A stretch of DNA of 64,000 bases, taken from the NCBI GenBank assembly GCA_963556255.1, contig OY744604.1, positions 70,539,390 to 70,603,389 of the forward strand, read 5' to 3'. This DNA comes from Allolobophora icterica (Eukaryota; Annelida; Clitellata; Crassiclitellata; Lumbricidae). A program made the translations under genes and the position numbers. Each line of letters opens with the position of its first letter. Position 1 is the stretch's first letter. The notes beneath the pieces are model-generated. The model was not told the origin of the DNA. It did not search any database and worked only from the letters and a program-made list of their open reading frames with translations. Positions 12,401 through 23,952 of this stretch are shown piece by piece.

Positions 12401-13346
12401 TAAAGTTTTGTGAAACAGACGCATTTTCAATGTAAACGGTACATTCAAATCACGACGTCTGTTATAAGACCTGTTTTTCAGTCAACTTTTCTGGGGAGGG
12501 GGTGTGCCATCCAGTTTTCTTCAATAAAAGAAAACATATATAATTCATACGTAATTCGTTTTCATGCAATTCTTCCAGATGTCAGCCTTAATCAATGGAA
12601 GTTTATTTTAGGCTTACAGGTCTCCGCAGGAGTCACGTGAGTACGAATCGAAATTCAGCAACGTATAACGTCGATCAGGTTTGAAAAAAATAAACATTTT
12701 GTGTAGAGTCTTGTAGCCTAATTTACAAACATTAGGATTATACAACTATGGACGGGGGGGGGTCCATAGAGTAGTGGAAACATCACTGGCGTGAAGAGCA
12801 AGCGGTAGCGGGATTGCTTCCCGCTACCCTCCCAAATTTAGGTCCACTCAGCCTTTCATTCGCGAGATGGCGCGTTGTTAAAATGAGATGTAGGACGTTA
12901 TGGGCGCCTTGTGTGGATGCCGTGTACAGTTAAATTCGACTCCTGTAATAACTTGTGATCATCCGTTCATACTGATTTGTAATCATACTGCGTTATTGTC
13001 AGTTCGAAGATATTAATTAAACGAAGATTATTACTAAAGATCCAGCTAAGTTTAAAGAAATAAGTTTACTCTAGTGAATTTTCAGGATTGGCTGATCATT
13101 TTGTTTCTCAATCTCCGTCACCAAGGTTCAAAACATCGACAAAAATGTTAAATTTCTAACGAAGAATATAGCGTTCAAGATTACGAATCCTCGCTAGTTA
13201 AATGTCAAACTTTGTATTTGCAATAAACGATGACTATATCAAGTACATTTGCGACGATGCAGGGCCTAAGGGATTTCTTCTAAATACAGCGATAACTGAT
13301 TACGCGGTCGAAAACCGACATATTCTTGTCAGCAATGCTTTTGAAC
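9415..13346. repeat. Downstream flank of gene B (segmental duplication block)
   Basis: Homologous to 25540-29240, 42640-44711, 50980-52596 and, at its end, 61335-61498. Diagnostic shared pieces are GCCGGCTATGGCA (9424), the ATTCGACTCGCGATATTCTATCT segment (9947), AATGCAGTAGCAA (12195) and the GTCTCCGCAGGAGTCAC segment (12620). No stable reading frame is conserved. The hAT-like element 10326-12053 is inserted in it. Confidence 0.85.
10326..12053. mobile_element. hAT-like element, 1728 bp (long copy, AAGCCGCCG family)
   Basis: Perfect 8-bp duplication CTACTATG (10318-10325, 12054-12061) and inverted ends TATACCCCTAAGCCG. Subterminal regions are packed with short AGCCG / CGGCT words in both orientations, as expected for transposase binding arrays. 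The inside (10460-11700) has small decayed frames (for example DEKAILADLSIKLKVSSSHG near 10885) but no recognisable transposase. An internally deleted relative is at 54879-55422. The unoccupied site (ATCGATACTATGGCATTCG) is present near 26819 in the C unit. Confidence 0.9.
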
Positions 13347-15089
13347 TCAAGTATGATTTCTCATTTGCACGGCCGCTGGGTCTCCGATCGTGTTAATAAC
13401 CGTAGCAACAGTTTCGTCGCTCGCCTGACGTCGTCCGTGGCAGAGTTTCTGACGTAGATACTTTTTCACTGGATCCAAGTTAGCAGCGTAGATGAACGGA
13501 TTGAGACAGACGTTCAAGAAGGCCACGAACACCGTAACGTTGCGGCCATCTGTGCTGAGATTCTTTATAATATTCAGACTATAAAGAAAGTAGTTAATAC
13601 GGGTTGGAGACCAACAGAGAACGTAACAAACCGAGATGACGAGGAATGTTTTGATGACGTTCATTTGGGTTTTCATGGCGTTCTGCTGAGCAGCGCTCTT
13701 TATCATGTTGTTGAAATTTACTGCATATAGAAATATAACATATTATTAAATGCTCAAATAAATTATTAAATTATTAAATCGCATTAAGGCGACCCTTCTA
13801 CCAGCTAATCGTGATCTCTTCGGCAGGACATGTGATCAAAGCGTAAGAGAAAGTGAAAAGTAAAATTTAAATAAGTGTATGAGTGAAGATGGCGTTGGGA
13901 AGCGGATGCAGCTGATTAATAGAAGGGATCAGCAAAACAGAGAACATGGTTTTCAAATAAAGATTTGAATAAAGTATCCATAGGCACATAATCCGACAAA
14001 CATGTAAATAAAATTGATATGCAGATTGATGAAGACTGTATTGATGATACTGCAGAGGCAGCGATAATGAAAGCGATTACGAAATGATGTCCGTACTTCA
14101 CATTGCGATTATCAATTGGTTAAAAAAGAATATACTTGTTTTCTTACTTACTTAGTTTGGCAATTGGAATAAAATAATCCAATTTCTTTATAAATTCATC
14201 AAACACATTGATCCATTTCATAGTAAGTCGTATGCATTTTATCATTATATGCAAACTGCGGTTTGTAGGGTGCGCTTAAATTGTAGGTCAACACCCCAAA
14301 GGACTTAGGTGCTCTTCTGAAAACAACGTTTCTTACGCCTAATACAGAGCTTAAGTCCTTGACAGGTCAATTATAAACGTTGCTGTAACCGAACTCTACA
14401 GCAATTAAATGGATCTACTGGAAAACTAAATGTTCTTCTTGTTCTTCTTTTATTATTGATAGTCGTATGTGTAGATTCAAACATTTACCTGGGATAATAC
14501 GCTTTAGAGTGACTTGCAGTATGCGTGAATAGCAAAACAAGAAGACGACTAACGGCACAATGAAGTCCATTATAAACGTATAGACAGCGTAGATCATGGT
14601 GTTGAACGCAGGTGGCCACTTAGAGTAAAGTAGGCAGTGACCATCTGAGATATCACTGATCCAAAGCGCAATAACTGCACCAAATACTGTTTCAAAATTT
14701 ACCCAAGTTAACGCGATCGCCACAAAGTACATCCACTGACGAAAGTATTTTTTGTGGAATACAGCATGAACAATTTTCACGTATCTTTCCAGTGTCAAGA
14801 CGACAAGATTGGCAGTTGAACAACCCAAGAAATACCACAACATCCCCTCACCGGTTAAGGTTTTACAGAGAAACCTTCCCATAGTGATACTGTAATCGAT
14901 GTCCAGTATTTTAAGAACGTAACTCATTACGAGTAATAAACAACACAGAAAATCCAGGGTCATCTGATTGATAACGATGGTCATTTCATACTTTCGAGCC
15001 TTCGACTGTGCAAGAACTAGAAGCATTAGAAGGTTTGCGACTCCGCCAACGATTCCAATCGCAATAACTGACTCCACGAAAGCAAACAT
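13347..15089 (-). CDS. Class A GPCR, gene B (two exons, 324 aa)
   Basis: Exon 1 is 14489-15089 and exon 2 is 13347-13720, joined at CCCAG|GTAAAT and ATATGCAG|TAAATT in phase 1 (codon 201, Val). The product is a seven-helix receptor at the cell surface: a five-residue N-terminus, TM1 with N19, TM2 with D46, C75 and C152 as the TM3-ECL2 disulphide pair, ERY at 101-103 in place of DRY, W129 in TM4, P179 in TM5, CWSP ending at P239 in TM6, NPFIY at 274-278, then helix 8 (DPVKKYLRQKLC) with a possible palmitoylation cysteine. No signal peptide is present or needed. The ligand is unknown, and short N-termini suit small-molecule or short-peptide ligands. The 768-bp intron lacks the CRE-bearing part found in C and E. 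Both frames are intact. Confidence 0.9.
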
Positions 15090-16130
15090 TTTAAAAAGTT
15101 TTTGTTTTCAAAAACGGTAAAATTTATGGAACGATATCGGAAAAAGCAACTGCCGGGTGTAGATTTCCTATGCACATGCATCGATAGCAAGAAAATGTGC
15201 AAGTGTAACTGTTACAGTGCGTGCACTGAATTTTATATTGACAACGACCGCACGGCGTTATAAAGGATGCGGTCTTCGTGCGTATGTTCCTTTCAATTCT
15301 TCTGTCGATAGGAGCCGCACGCAGCTCCTTCAATCATCAAAATGGCTTCACACGTGATACTTTGGCTTCGACTTAGGTTTCCATTTTTAATTTGATCGTT
15401 AAATTACTAAGGCTTATGTGACCATCGTTTCTTCTGAGCCTTACGTGTTTTCTCGTAAGTTGCATGCGTCTTGTTAAACTCGAGTCTAATTAGTCTCTTG
15501 GGTTTTGTGCTCGCTCATCTTTTGTCAGCAGGCATTCTCTCTCGAACAGCTTAGACGATGATTATAATTATATTTCTCTCATCATTTGTTACATATTGCG
15601 TCTATGACAAAATGTTATGTCGAATAAACGAATATTGTATTGGATTGTTACAGCCCTTGTCTCTTTTTAGAACAATGAACGCGTCAGTGCAAAAGCTTAG
15701 AATTTCAGAGTATATACACAAGAAAGTTAACAAATTCATATGCATCTATTCAAGTGCGGTTTCAGATGTTCTTGATAGGGAAATGCTCCATTGCAAATGC
15801 ATGTCATGATGGATGCAAACGTTCTCCATTGACTAATTTTGAGAAAACCGTATACGGAGGTTTCATATCATAAGCTGTGAAAATATTAGCGTTTAGCTAT
15901 TATATGAAAGCTGTTTATTTCACAGAATATACGAATGGAGGATTATACAGAATATACGAATGGAGGATTCTATAAAATCTTTAATCTTTAATTACAATAT
16001 TGGCTAGGTAAGCCTCTTAAGTTAGTCTGTTTAATAAAGGCTATGAAGAGGTCCGTTGTTCTATACATAGTCGGTTAATGCTTTTCAAAGAAAATACCCT
16101 GCAGCGGTACATAATTTAATGGAACGCAGT
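15090..16130 (-). promoter_or_regulatory. Conserved 5' flank of gene B
   Basis: Blocks shared with all sister genes: GATAGCAAGAAAATGTGCAAG (about 15183), GCGTTATAAAG-ATGCGG (15254), CAATTCTTCTGTCGATAGG (15294) followed by a degenerate NRF1-like site (GCCGCACGCAGC, 15314), ATGGCTTCACACGTGATAC (15341) and, further out, TTTTTAGAACAATGAACG (15666). The D unit is the closest match beyond 15780. No canonical TATA box in the gene's orientation was seen. Confidence 0.55.
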
Positions 16131-16139
16131 GGGCTATAT

Positions 16140-16520
16140 TATACAATTGTAGATGTTCAGTTGCATGCGTATTACCTTAGGCCTACACTTTGCACGTCAG
16201 TTCAGACGCACCTGTGGAGTTTTGTGGTAAAAACAAACATGATCAAAGTAGTCCTCGTCAAACCCTCAGGCGTATGGAGCAGGTTTCTCGATTCCAACGA
16301 TGAATTAAGATATAAGCTTAGGTTTGTGTCGATAGAAGACGTATGCGCAGTAGGCCCTGCGGCGTATAAACCTTCACTTATTTAAACTCCAATCGCTTAC
16401 AGAAAGAATTTATCTGTTTACTAGAGCATTCAGATCTGATTGGCCTTGAATAATTCATTTTGAGCAGCATTGTAAACAGAAACAATTTACATTCGTGGCA
16501 AAAACACGACGTCTAACCAT
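16140..16520. other. No gene seen
   Basis: Unique or diverged flank with partial similarity to 56155-56300 (the GTAGATGTTCAGTTGCAT-type segment), so probably part of the duplicated unit. A short open frame at 16119-16385 has no recognisable motif. Confidence 0.5.
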
Positions 16521-16526
16521 TGAAAA

Positions 16527-16912
16527 CATAGACGTAGACTCTGAGGGCAGCTGGGGCACATGCTTCCAATAATTGAGGAGGAGGCAATGCCCGCCCCAAA
16601 ATCGTGGAAAGAATTTCTTTAAATATTAAAATATTATGTTTCAATATAGACAAAACTTCTTTAAAAACAGAGACAAAAAAATGAAATACTATCAGAAATT
16701 CATGACGAAGATATTGAAAACAAAGATTTATTTATATCTTCAATATCTTCAATATCCGGCTGGTTAACTGACGACCTTGGACTGGAAGCTGCGTTTAACG
16801 AGGATCGGATGAATAGCAATGATGACAGTCAAGTCTAGCTCTAAGCTTCTGAGACTCGCTGATTGTCAAGATCCCCATCCCCAAATATTTTGGACTATAG
16901 TTTACGCCACTG
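16527..16912. mobile_element. MITE copy (CATAGRCGTAGAC family)
   Basis: Starts CATAGACGTAGACTCTG and ends TTTACGCCACTG, matching the ends of the elements at 800-1465 and 25036-25175 and sharing their internal AATAATTGAGGAG and ATATTTTGGAC-type segments. The flanking 8-mers (ATTGAAAA / ACTGAACC) match poorly, so the target duplication is decayed or one edge is off. Confidence 0.65.
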
Positions 16913-16929
16913 ACTGAACCTCATAAGAG

Positions 16930-17215
16930 TAAAATATTTTGCTCAATCAGTATTTCTTCTCAATATGTATCTCTCACCTAAGTTTTCGACATGACTATGG
17001 CGATAACTTTTTACATTTGCTTTTTTTCAATCTAGGCCTGTTCTTTAACTCAGCAAAAAGAAATCTTGGGTCAGCTTGGGCGACAATCACTGTAGCCCCT
17101 GGGGTACTTGTTCTCCCATGCACGTCCCCGTGCTGTGACCGGAACACCGCGCGCTTTCTTCTTGGGAGCAGTCTACTGCTGGAGATCTAAACTGTCCTGT
17201 CCAACTTAAAATATA
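16930..17215 (-). other. Upstream block with a minus-strand frame shared by units B and C
   Basis: Similar to 31770-32178. On the minus strand both copies translate to an F-R-x-PAVDCS segment followed by a CS-x-HS-x-G motif. Here the frame is short and followed by a stop (17087). I do not recognise the protein. It may be an old retroelement or gene relic duplicated with the unit. Confidence 0.4.
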
Positions 17216-17497
17216 CATGTATGTATGCTCTTCGGCTTGTGGTTGCCAACCTGTTTGTTGCTGAGTTTTCATCGGCTTATCGCAGTGGTCAATTCCTCAT
17301 CAAGAGGTGGCGGGTCTCTAAACTTTTCCAAATCCAAAAGCTAAGTGGCAAAGTCTAAAATACAAAATGCGTGAAACACGACACATCATCGATAATTGAA
17401 AGCAAAAACATCTGCCAACATAATATTCCATGTCCCGTCTTTTAGTCTGTCGCGTAACTTCGGGCTATGCGCTTATTATGGCCAAACCAAGGTCGCC

Positions 17498-17587
17498 CCT
17501 CTGTCTCTGTCTGTCTCTCTCTGTCTGTCTGTCTGTCTCTGTCTGTCTGTCTGTCTGTGTGTCTCTCTCTGTCTCTCTCTGTCTCTC

Positions 17588-17630
<43 letters not shown>

Positions 17631-17642
17631 CTCTCTGTCTCT
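17498..17642. repeat. (TCTG)n / (CTCT)n microsatellite
   Basis: About 145 bp of interrupted TCTG and TCTC repeats. All frames through it are open on both strands, which explains the Leu/Ser/Cys/Val-rich and Asp/Arg/Thr/Gln-rich translations. Confidence 0.95.
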
Positions 17643-17699
17643 CCAAAGAAAGTTGTTAAGACAGCCATGCACCTGTACGTTGACCATGTAGACAGGAAA

Positions 17700-18106
17700 C
17701 TGACCGACTGTTAAATGATACTGTTGGATATCTGTCAAACTAACCGTTGTCTTTACAGTTTAACTGTTTAGTAAAGTGTTTAGTTGTAGTGTTGTACAAT
17801 GACAATTGCTGCCTAACGATAAGCATCCAACATTTAACGAGGTGTTGTCATCAAACAATTTTTGCAATGACAACAATTTAGCCTACGTATTTATTTTTTT
17901 TACATTTTTACTCTCAACACATTACAGTTTCTAAACTAAATTTACATACCGACTTACTCGACGAATTATTTTTCGAATAGAAAAGCAAAGCAAACGTCAC
18001 CCATATTATCGCTCACGGCGTTGCCATACTGCTAGCGGAGTGGCAATGCCACATTATCGATATAATCAATCGCATTCATTATTTCTAAAAACTAGGCCTA
18101 AAATCA
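17700..18106. other. No gene seen
   Basis: AT-rich sequence with no open frame of note and no repeat recognised in this window. Confidence 0.5.
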
Positions 18107-18114
18107 TCTAAATC

Positions 18115-18382
18115 CAGTGCTTTTTTTCTAGAAAAAAAGGTTCCGGAACGGAACAATAGGTGCCGGAACGCAACAATTATGGGCGGGCTAAAATCACGAG
18201 AAAAACGGGATTGGGGGTTGGGAGGGGTCTCAATAAACACTGAAAACAGTTCAAAAACACTTAAATTAAATTAAAATAACTAAATTATTGTTTTAATTAT
18301 TAAAATAAATAAATTATTTTTTAGGAGCTGAAAAAGGTGCCGGAACGCCGTACCGGCGCGTTCCGGCTGAAAAAAAGCCCTG
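18115..18382 (+). mobile_element. hAT-like MITE, 268 bp (GTTCCGGAAC family, copy 2)
   Basis: Perfect 8-bp duplication TCTAAATC (18107-18114, 18383-18390). Inverted ends CAGTGCTTTTTTTC and CAGGGCTTTTTTTC. Nearly identical to the element in the intron of gene F (62136-62402), which suggests recent activity of the family. Confidence 0.93.
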
Positions 18383-18390
18383 TCTAAATC

Positions 18391-19380
18391 AATTTCAAAA
18401 CTAAGAAATACACTGAAGCTCACATGAAGAGTGAAGATTTGAAGTTGAATGAATTATGATATTAAAGTTTCATTGAAATTTCTAGCAACGAATTACGTAA
18501 TAACTCTAAATGAAACACCACGATGATCACAGGAAGCACTACGTCAAACACTACTACGTCATCGCTTAAGTAAGTAACGTAATATAAGGCACAATTCAAT
18601 AACTTACTCGCCGAAAATTAAAAAAATGGATAAATATTCAAGGTAGCCAAAGTACCGCTTCCTCAATTGGCCGCCCGGTGCGACCGCACCCCCTTATACG
18701 GTGTACCCCCACGCGCCGCCACCGCATTATCTGCAGAGTGCAGGCACGATACCTATAACTAATTAATCAAAGGACGCGCTATTTCAGATTTTCAAACGAT
18801 TCCAGCTAAGCCATCTGAAGTTCCGCTAACGAGTCATTAATGAAGCAAACTAATGTACGTGTGTAATCACTCGGATGAAAGCCATACTCCACGTCCGTTG
18901 CCACAGCTTTTTATTCTCCTACCACACGGCAGCGATTATGAAACAGCGGGCGAATTTTTTAAATAAACGCGTAGGCCCTAAGTACATGTAGTTTTCTATG
19001 ATACTAGTGAATACTGAAACGCACTGACGAATGCGAATCTGATTTTCGGTGATGGATCTCCCTGTTGGGGTGATGGGGCTCCTTTTTTAGGTGGCGGATC
19101 TAATAATTCGGTTGGCGGGTCTCACAATTCATGTGGCGGATTTTAAATCAAAGGTGCCGGATCTCAGATTTGGCGGGGTCCGGCTGAATTTAACCACTGG
19201 CTTATCGTCAACGTCGGGCCATTTTGTGTTACTGTTTGGAATGTCACTGATTAGGGTCGGAAGCGCCACCGATGACTTTCGTCTAGAAGTGGCTCTTTAT
19301 AAATGTCAGATTACAATTACAAATACACACGGAATGAATCGAACACACGCTAGTCAGCTACTCTATAATTTGAATTGAAA
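18391..19380. other. No gene seen; weak unit similarity at the right end
   Basis: A plus-strand open frame (19091-19378) ends in a stretch (RVGSATDDF-LEVALY) whose DNA is also similar at 32450-32500 and 48120-48170. In D the frame is closed by stops right after it, so this looks like shared non-coding flank and not an exon. Confidence 0.45.
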
Positions 19381-19429
19381 AAATGTGCGCAAAATAGGCT
19401 TAGATACAAGGGACTGAGACTGATAAAAA

Positions 19430-19860
19430 ATTATGTTAGGCTGAACTATATTATGTATAAAGATGAGGTAGCACTGTTGCCGAGAAATTAGGGAACTTCA
19501 TGTGCCTGTCTCATGTCAACCGGTTCTGCGATCGTTGTGTTAGGTCTCCCCGTGGAGATATTCAGGTGCCACGATTCCGTAAATTAACTCAATCCCATCT
19601 TGCCTTTTAACGTCTTGGATCTGACGCTTCGAAAAAGCCTTCCACTGGATATGTGAAAACGAGCGGATCTGTTCGAATGAAAGAAAGGAAGTTCGCCATC
19701 TAGCGAATGAAGAGATGTCGATTGAAGCCAAAGCAATACATGCTGTCATAATCCAAGATCATTAACTTCTAACAAAAATTACCTATTATGGGGTAGGCAA
19801 TGGCGGTATTTTTGGGGAAGCAATTTCACCATCGCTTTGCTTTATTAGTGCACTTCATGT
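19430..19860 (-). repeat. Distal upstream block of unit B
   Basis: Homologous to 38790-39180 (C), 49790-50290 (D) and 57835-58210 (E); the shared text includes GGCTGAACTATATTATGTAT and GTGCCTGTCTCA-GTCAACCG. On the minus strand D and E both read MA-x-FLSF preceded by FGFSR-x-LFIRK, while B has a stop (TAG) in this frame. Confidence 0.75.
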
Positions 19861-20462
19861 TAAGGATATAAAAATATCGATAGACCTACGCTGTTCTGAT
19901 GCCAGCTATACGACGGTAAACTGTTCAAGAAATGTGAGTTGTTCAGCAGCCAATTGGAACTACAAGGGTGACATCTTCGAAGCCTAGTACTCGAATTAAA
20001 TTGGCTGTACCGACGATTGAAAATGGCTGTAGCTACGATTTTAAAATTACTGTAACCTCGATAGTCGTAGCAGTAGCAGGTATGTTCTTGGAATCTTGAC
20101 TGCACAATACCCGGTCTCTTACAAGAGAAGCACATAAAAATCCCGGGAATTTCGTCGCTAGGTGTTATAGCAAAAATGGCGGCAGCGATGCGGTGATCAT
20201 TTTAGGAGTTAATAAATCATCCAAAACACCTGTTGACTCGATAATCATCACAGAAGAAGGCTCGAAAGCAAAACATCCCAGAATAAACGAGACCTTTGCA
20301 AACAAACAACTTACAATCCTACAAAAGCACACATTTTTTCAAAAGGAAAACTGGAGACGAGAGGATTTGCCGTCAGCCAAATCCCGTTTCCCAATCAATT
20401 AATTAAATAATATTCTTGAATAATAATCCAAGTCATATCCTGAGAGGCTGCCATGAGTATTA

Positions 20463-20700
20463 GATGTAAGGCTCAGTGGTAAGTTCGGCGCCTTGTGACC
20501 GGAGGGTTGCAGGTTCGAATCCCACTCTAGCCGCTGCGTACGGACCTTGGGCAAGTCCTTCACTCGCAAATGCTCGTGGCGCTTCGGCGTGAAATTTCCG
20601 GCACAGTATCAATGCTGTAGTCGGGAGCGCCTCTGTGTAGTAGTTGACTTCGACAGGCGCTATAGAAATATCCGGAGTAAATAAGTAAATAAATAAATAG
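20463..20700 (+). mobile_element. tRNA-derived SINE
   Basis: Pol III A-box-like GGCTCAGTGGTAAG (20470-20483) and a perfect B box GGTTCGAATCC (20512-20522) head a body with GGGCAAGTCCTTCACTC and end in a TAAATAAGTAAATAAATAAAT tail. That layout (tRNA head, tRNA-unrelated body, A-rich simple tail) is standard for SINEs. Confidence 0.85.
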
Positions 20701-20865
20701 GCGACATCATGTTTTTAGCCGCAGTATGTAATGGCTGGTGGCCAGTCCTGTTTTCCGCCAACTGATATTTCATATGACAATATAGGGTGTTAGTTGTAGT
20801 GATTATAGCCAAGTTTGCTATGGAGCTCACGTGAAGCTAATATTCATGCATTGGCATCCTAACTT

Positions 20866-21960
20866 CTTCTTCTTCTTTGGTTCTCTGCCCTTAGGCAGGT
20901 TCATATATCCAACGGCGCCATTCCTCTCGGTGTTGAGCTTCTTCTTTCGACTTTCTGTAGCCGTCCTTCTTCATTATCCAGTCCAGGAACATCGTTCTTG
21001 GTCTTCCTCTTGTCTTTTGCCCTTCCACCCTACGCTCGATGATATCTCGTAGCAGGGAATTTCCTCTCATTATATGGCCAATCCATCTTCTTTGACGCTC
21101 TCTAATTGTCCTTATCATAGACCTTTCCTCACCCACAATTTGCAATAGCTCCTCGTTTGTCTTGTGCTCTGTCCAACTAATTCTCTCCATTCTCCGCCAT
21201 ATCCACATTTCGAAGGCTTCTAGCCGCCTTATGTCCTCCCCCTAATAGTCCATGTTTCAGATCCGTACAAGATCACACTCCATATCAGTGTCTTCACCAT
21301 TCGCTTTTTCAGATTCCTATTTCATTTTCCTCTCAAGAGTTCCTTTCTTTTATAGAATGCATATTTTCCCATGGCTATTCTTCTTTTTATTTTCGCGTGG
21401 CACTTCGCATCCTGTATGACCATACTTCCCAGGTAACAAAATCTCTCAACTTGCTCTATATCTTCTCCGTTTATTCTATCTATGACTATTCTAACTGCTG
21501 TCACTTCTGCTTTGTCCTCTTGGTATTTATTTTCATTTCGTATTCTCTTGAGATCATGTTCAGGCGGTCCATCCTTCTCTGTAGCGCCTCTTGGCTGCTC
21601 GCTAAAATTGCCTGCTCATCTGCAAATCTCAACGCTTTCACCAACCTTCCTCTTACCTTTATTCCCTCATTCACTTCTTCCAACGCCTCCCGTACAATCT
21701 CTTCAACGTAGATAATGAAGAGTATTGGAGAGAGCGGGCATCCTTGCCTCACTTCTCTGCCTATTCTTCCCGGCTCTGAGTATTCAGCATCTATTTACTT
21801 TCTGCCCCATGTACAGGTTTCCAATAAGCCTTCTTTCTTTCCAGTCCACCCCTATTCGTCGCAACTTATGCATCAGTCTCCTTCAGTCCACCCTATCGAA
21901 AGCTTTCTAATAGTCGACGAAGCGCACATAGATGTCCTGGCAATGCTGGAGGCTTCTTTC
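20866..21960 (-). mobile_element. RTE-like LINE, 3' part (continues at 23885-23952)
   Basis: Minus-strand translation gives KAFDRVDW, then REVRQGCPLSPILFIIYVEE (21690-21760), LRFADEQAILASS (FADE in place of the catalytic F/YADD), CYLGSMV, and the RTE-style C-terminus [19 protein letters not shown] with [11 protein letters not shown]. The 3' end is a (GAA)n-type tail at 20866-20878. Stops and frameshifts, and the Asp-to-Glu change in the catalytic motif, mark it as dead. Its 5' continuation lies across the hAT-like element 21961-23876. Confidence 0.9.
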
Positions 21961-23876
21961 CAGCGGCGTAACCAGGGCTTCAAAAATAATTACGCAGTTT
22001 GTAACACTGAGGGGAGGGGTCTGGGGAGGGGGCTGTGCCCCTTCCCCAGGGTAAGAAAATTTTTTATTTAGAGGTTTGTAATGGTGCATTTTGGAGACCA
22101 TCTTTTTGGTTAAAAGTAATAACATTTGACATAGTTTCTTTGGCCCAGGGTAAGAAAATTTTTTATTTAGAGGTTTGTAATGGTGCATTTTGGAGACCAT
22201 CTTTTTGGTTAAAAGTAATAACATTTGACATAGTTTCTTTGGCCCAGGGTAAGAAAATTTTTTATTTAGAGGTTTGTAATGGTGCATTTTGGAGACCATC
22301 TTTTTGGTTAAAAGTAATAACATTTGACATAGTTTCTTTGGCCCAGGGTAAGAAAATTTTTTATTTAGAGGTTTGTAATGGTGCATTTTGGAGACCATCT
22401 TTTTGGTTAAAAGTAATAACATTTGACATAGTTTCTTTGGCCCAGGGTAAGAAAATTTTTTATTTAGAGGTTTGTAATGGTGCATTTTGGAGACCATCTT
22501 TTTGGTTAAAAGTAATAACATTTGACATAGTTTCTTTGGCCCAGGGTAAGAAAATTTTTTATTTAGAGGTTTGTAATGGTGCATTTTGGAGACCATCTTT
22601 TTGGTTAAAAGTAATAACATTTGACATAGTTTCTTTGGCCTAGGGTAAGAAAATTTTTTATTTAGAGGTTTGTAATGGTGCATTTTGGAGACCATCTTTT
22701 TGGTTAAAAGTAGGCCTAATAACATTTGACATAGTTTCTTTGGCCCAGGGTAAGAAAAATTTTTATATAGAGGTTTGCAATGGTGCCTTTTGGATACCAT
22801 CTTTTTGGCTAAAAGTAGGCCTAATAACATTTTTAATAGTTTCTTTGGCCCAGGGTAAGAAAAAATTTTATATAGAGGTTTGTAATGGTGCATTTTGGAG
22901 ACCATCTTTTTGGTTAAAAGTAATAACATTTGACATAGTTTCTTTGGCCCAGGGTAAGAAAATTTTTTATTTAGAGGTTTGTAATGGTGCATTTTGGAGA
23001 CCATCTTTTTGGTTAAAAGTAATAACATTTGACATAGTTTCTTTGGCCTAGGGTAAGAAAATTTTTTATTTAGAGGTTTGTAATGGTGCATTTTGGAGAC
23101 CATCTTTTTGGTTAAAAGTAGGCCTAATAACATTTGACATAGTTTCTTTGGCCCAGGGTAAGAAAAATTTTTATATAGAGGTTTGCAATGGTGCCTTTTG
23201 GATACCATCTTTTTGGCTAAAAGTAGGCCTAATAACATTTTTAATAGTTTCTTTGGCCCAGGGTAAGAAAAAATTTTATATAGAGGTTTGTAATGGTGCC
23301 TTTTGGAGACCATCTTTTTGGTTAAAAGTAATAACATTTTACATAATTTCTTTGGCAAATTATATAATTTTATAATGTCATTTTAAAAATTGGCTCAACT
23401 GCAAAGTCCCAGCAGCCAACGTAGACTAGAAGCAGCTGCCTCGAGCGCAGGACCTAATATGGAAGGGCGGAAAACGAGGAATTTTCTAACCCGAAACTAC
23501 AAGGTCATGTGCCAAGCGGCAGCCGAGTCTTGGGTTCATATGGAGCGATGGCCATAGGCCTCTCAACTCTGGATGATGTTACTCATCTCTAATACATTAT
23601 ACATAGCGAGCTACCCAGCCACGTTACAGACGCATCAGTTTTTTTAGAATTGGTGGGGAAGTATCATTTGCTAGGCCTTATATATATATCCTATCATATA
23701 TATATATATATACTTTATTTCGCTCAAAGCAAAAACACGAAGATTACAAAATATCGCAAAACGGAAAACAATAGTGCGAAAATACATGGAGTCTTCAATT
23801 TACAATGTCCAAAAAACAAAAAACCGTAAAAATCTTTACGCAGTTGCGTAATTGCGTAATGCTAGTTACGCGCCTG
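21961..23876. mobile_element. hAT-like element carrying a minisatellite, 1916 bp
   Basis: Perfect 8-bp duplication CTTCTTTC (21953-21960, 23877-23884); ends CAGCGGCGTAACCAG and (inverted) CAGGCGCGTAACTAG match at 12 of 15. Removing it and one duplication restores the RTE reading frame across ERSLQHCQDIYVRFVDY, which proves the boundaries. The inside is mostly thirteen tandem units (22049-23355), then AT-rich sequence and several GCGTAAT words near the right end. No transposase. Confidence 0.93.
22049..23355. repeat. Minisatellite: 13 units of 99 or 105 bp
   Basis: Units start at 22049, 22148, 22247, 22346, 22445, 22544, 22643, 22748, 22853, 22952, 23051, 23156 and 23261. The 105-bp class has an extra GGCCTA. 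A 408-bp higher-order period is visible (22643-23050 against 23051 on). Because 99 and 105 are both multiples of three, frames stay open on both strands (minus 21907-23358, plus 22035-22643). Early units are virtually identical. Confidence 0.97.
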
Positions 23877-23884
23877 CTTCTTTC

Positions 23885-23952
23885 CGACAGTATCCTCACC
23901 GCTGCAGTTGCATCTCTTGTTCCTCTTCCCTTTCTATAGCCGAATTGATCCA
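23885..23952 (-). mobile_element. 5' piece of the RTE-like LINE
   Basis: Minus-strand translation FGYRKGRGTRDAT followed by VRILSERS is the RTE motif upstream of FVDYxKAFDRV and continues in frame into 21952 once the inserted element is removed. 5' truncated at about 23952. Confidence 0.85.

Noticed and set aside
17396..17714. Leu/Ser/Cys/Val-rich and Asp/Arg/Thr/Gln-rich frames
   Set aside because: They arise from the TCTG/TCTC microsatellite.
19091..19378. 95-codon plus-strand gene
   Set aside because: DNA similarity to units C and D exists, but D has stops directly after the shared segment and the first half of the frame is not shared.
22035..23358. CRISPR-like array or a 483-residue repeat protein
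   Set aside because: The repeats are head-to-tail with no unique spacers, lie inside a transposon with defined ends, and belong to an animal genome. Open frames on both strands follow from unit lengths divisible by three.
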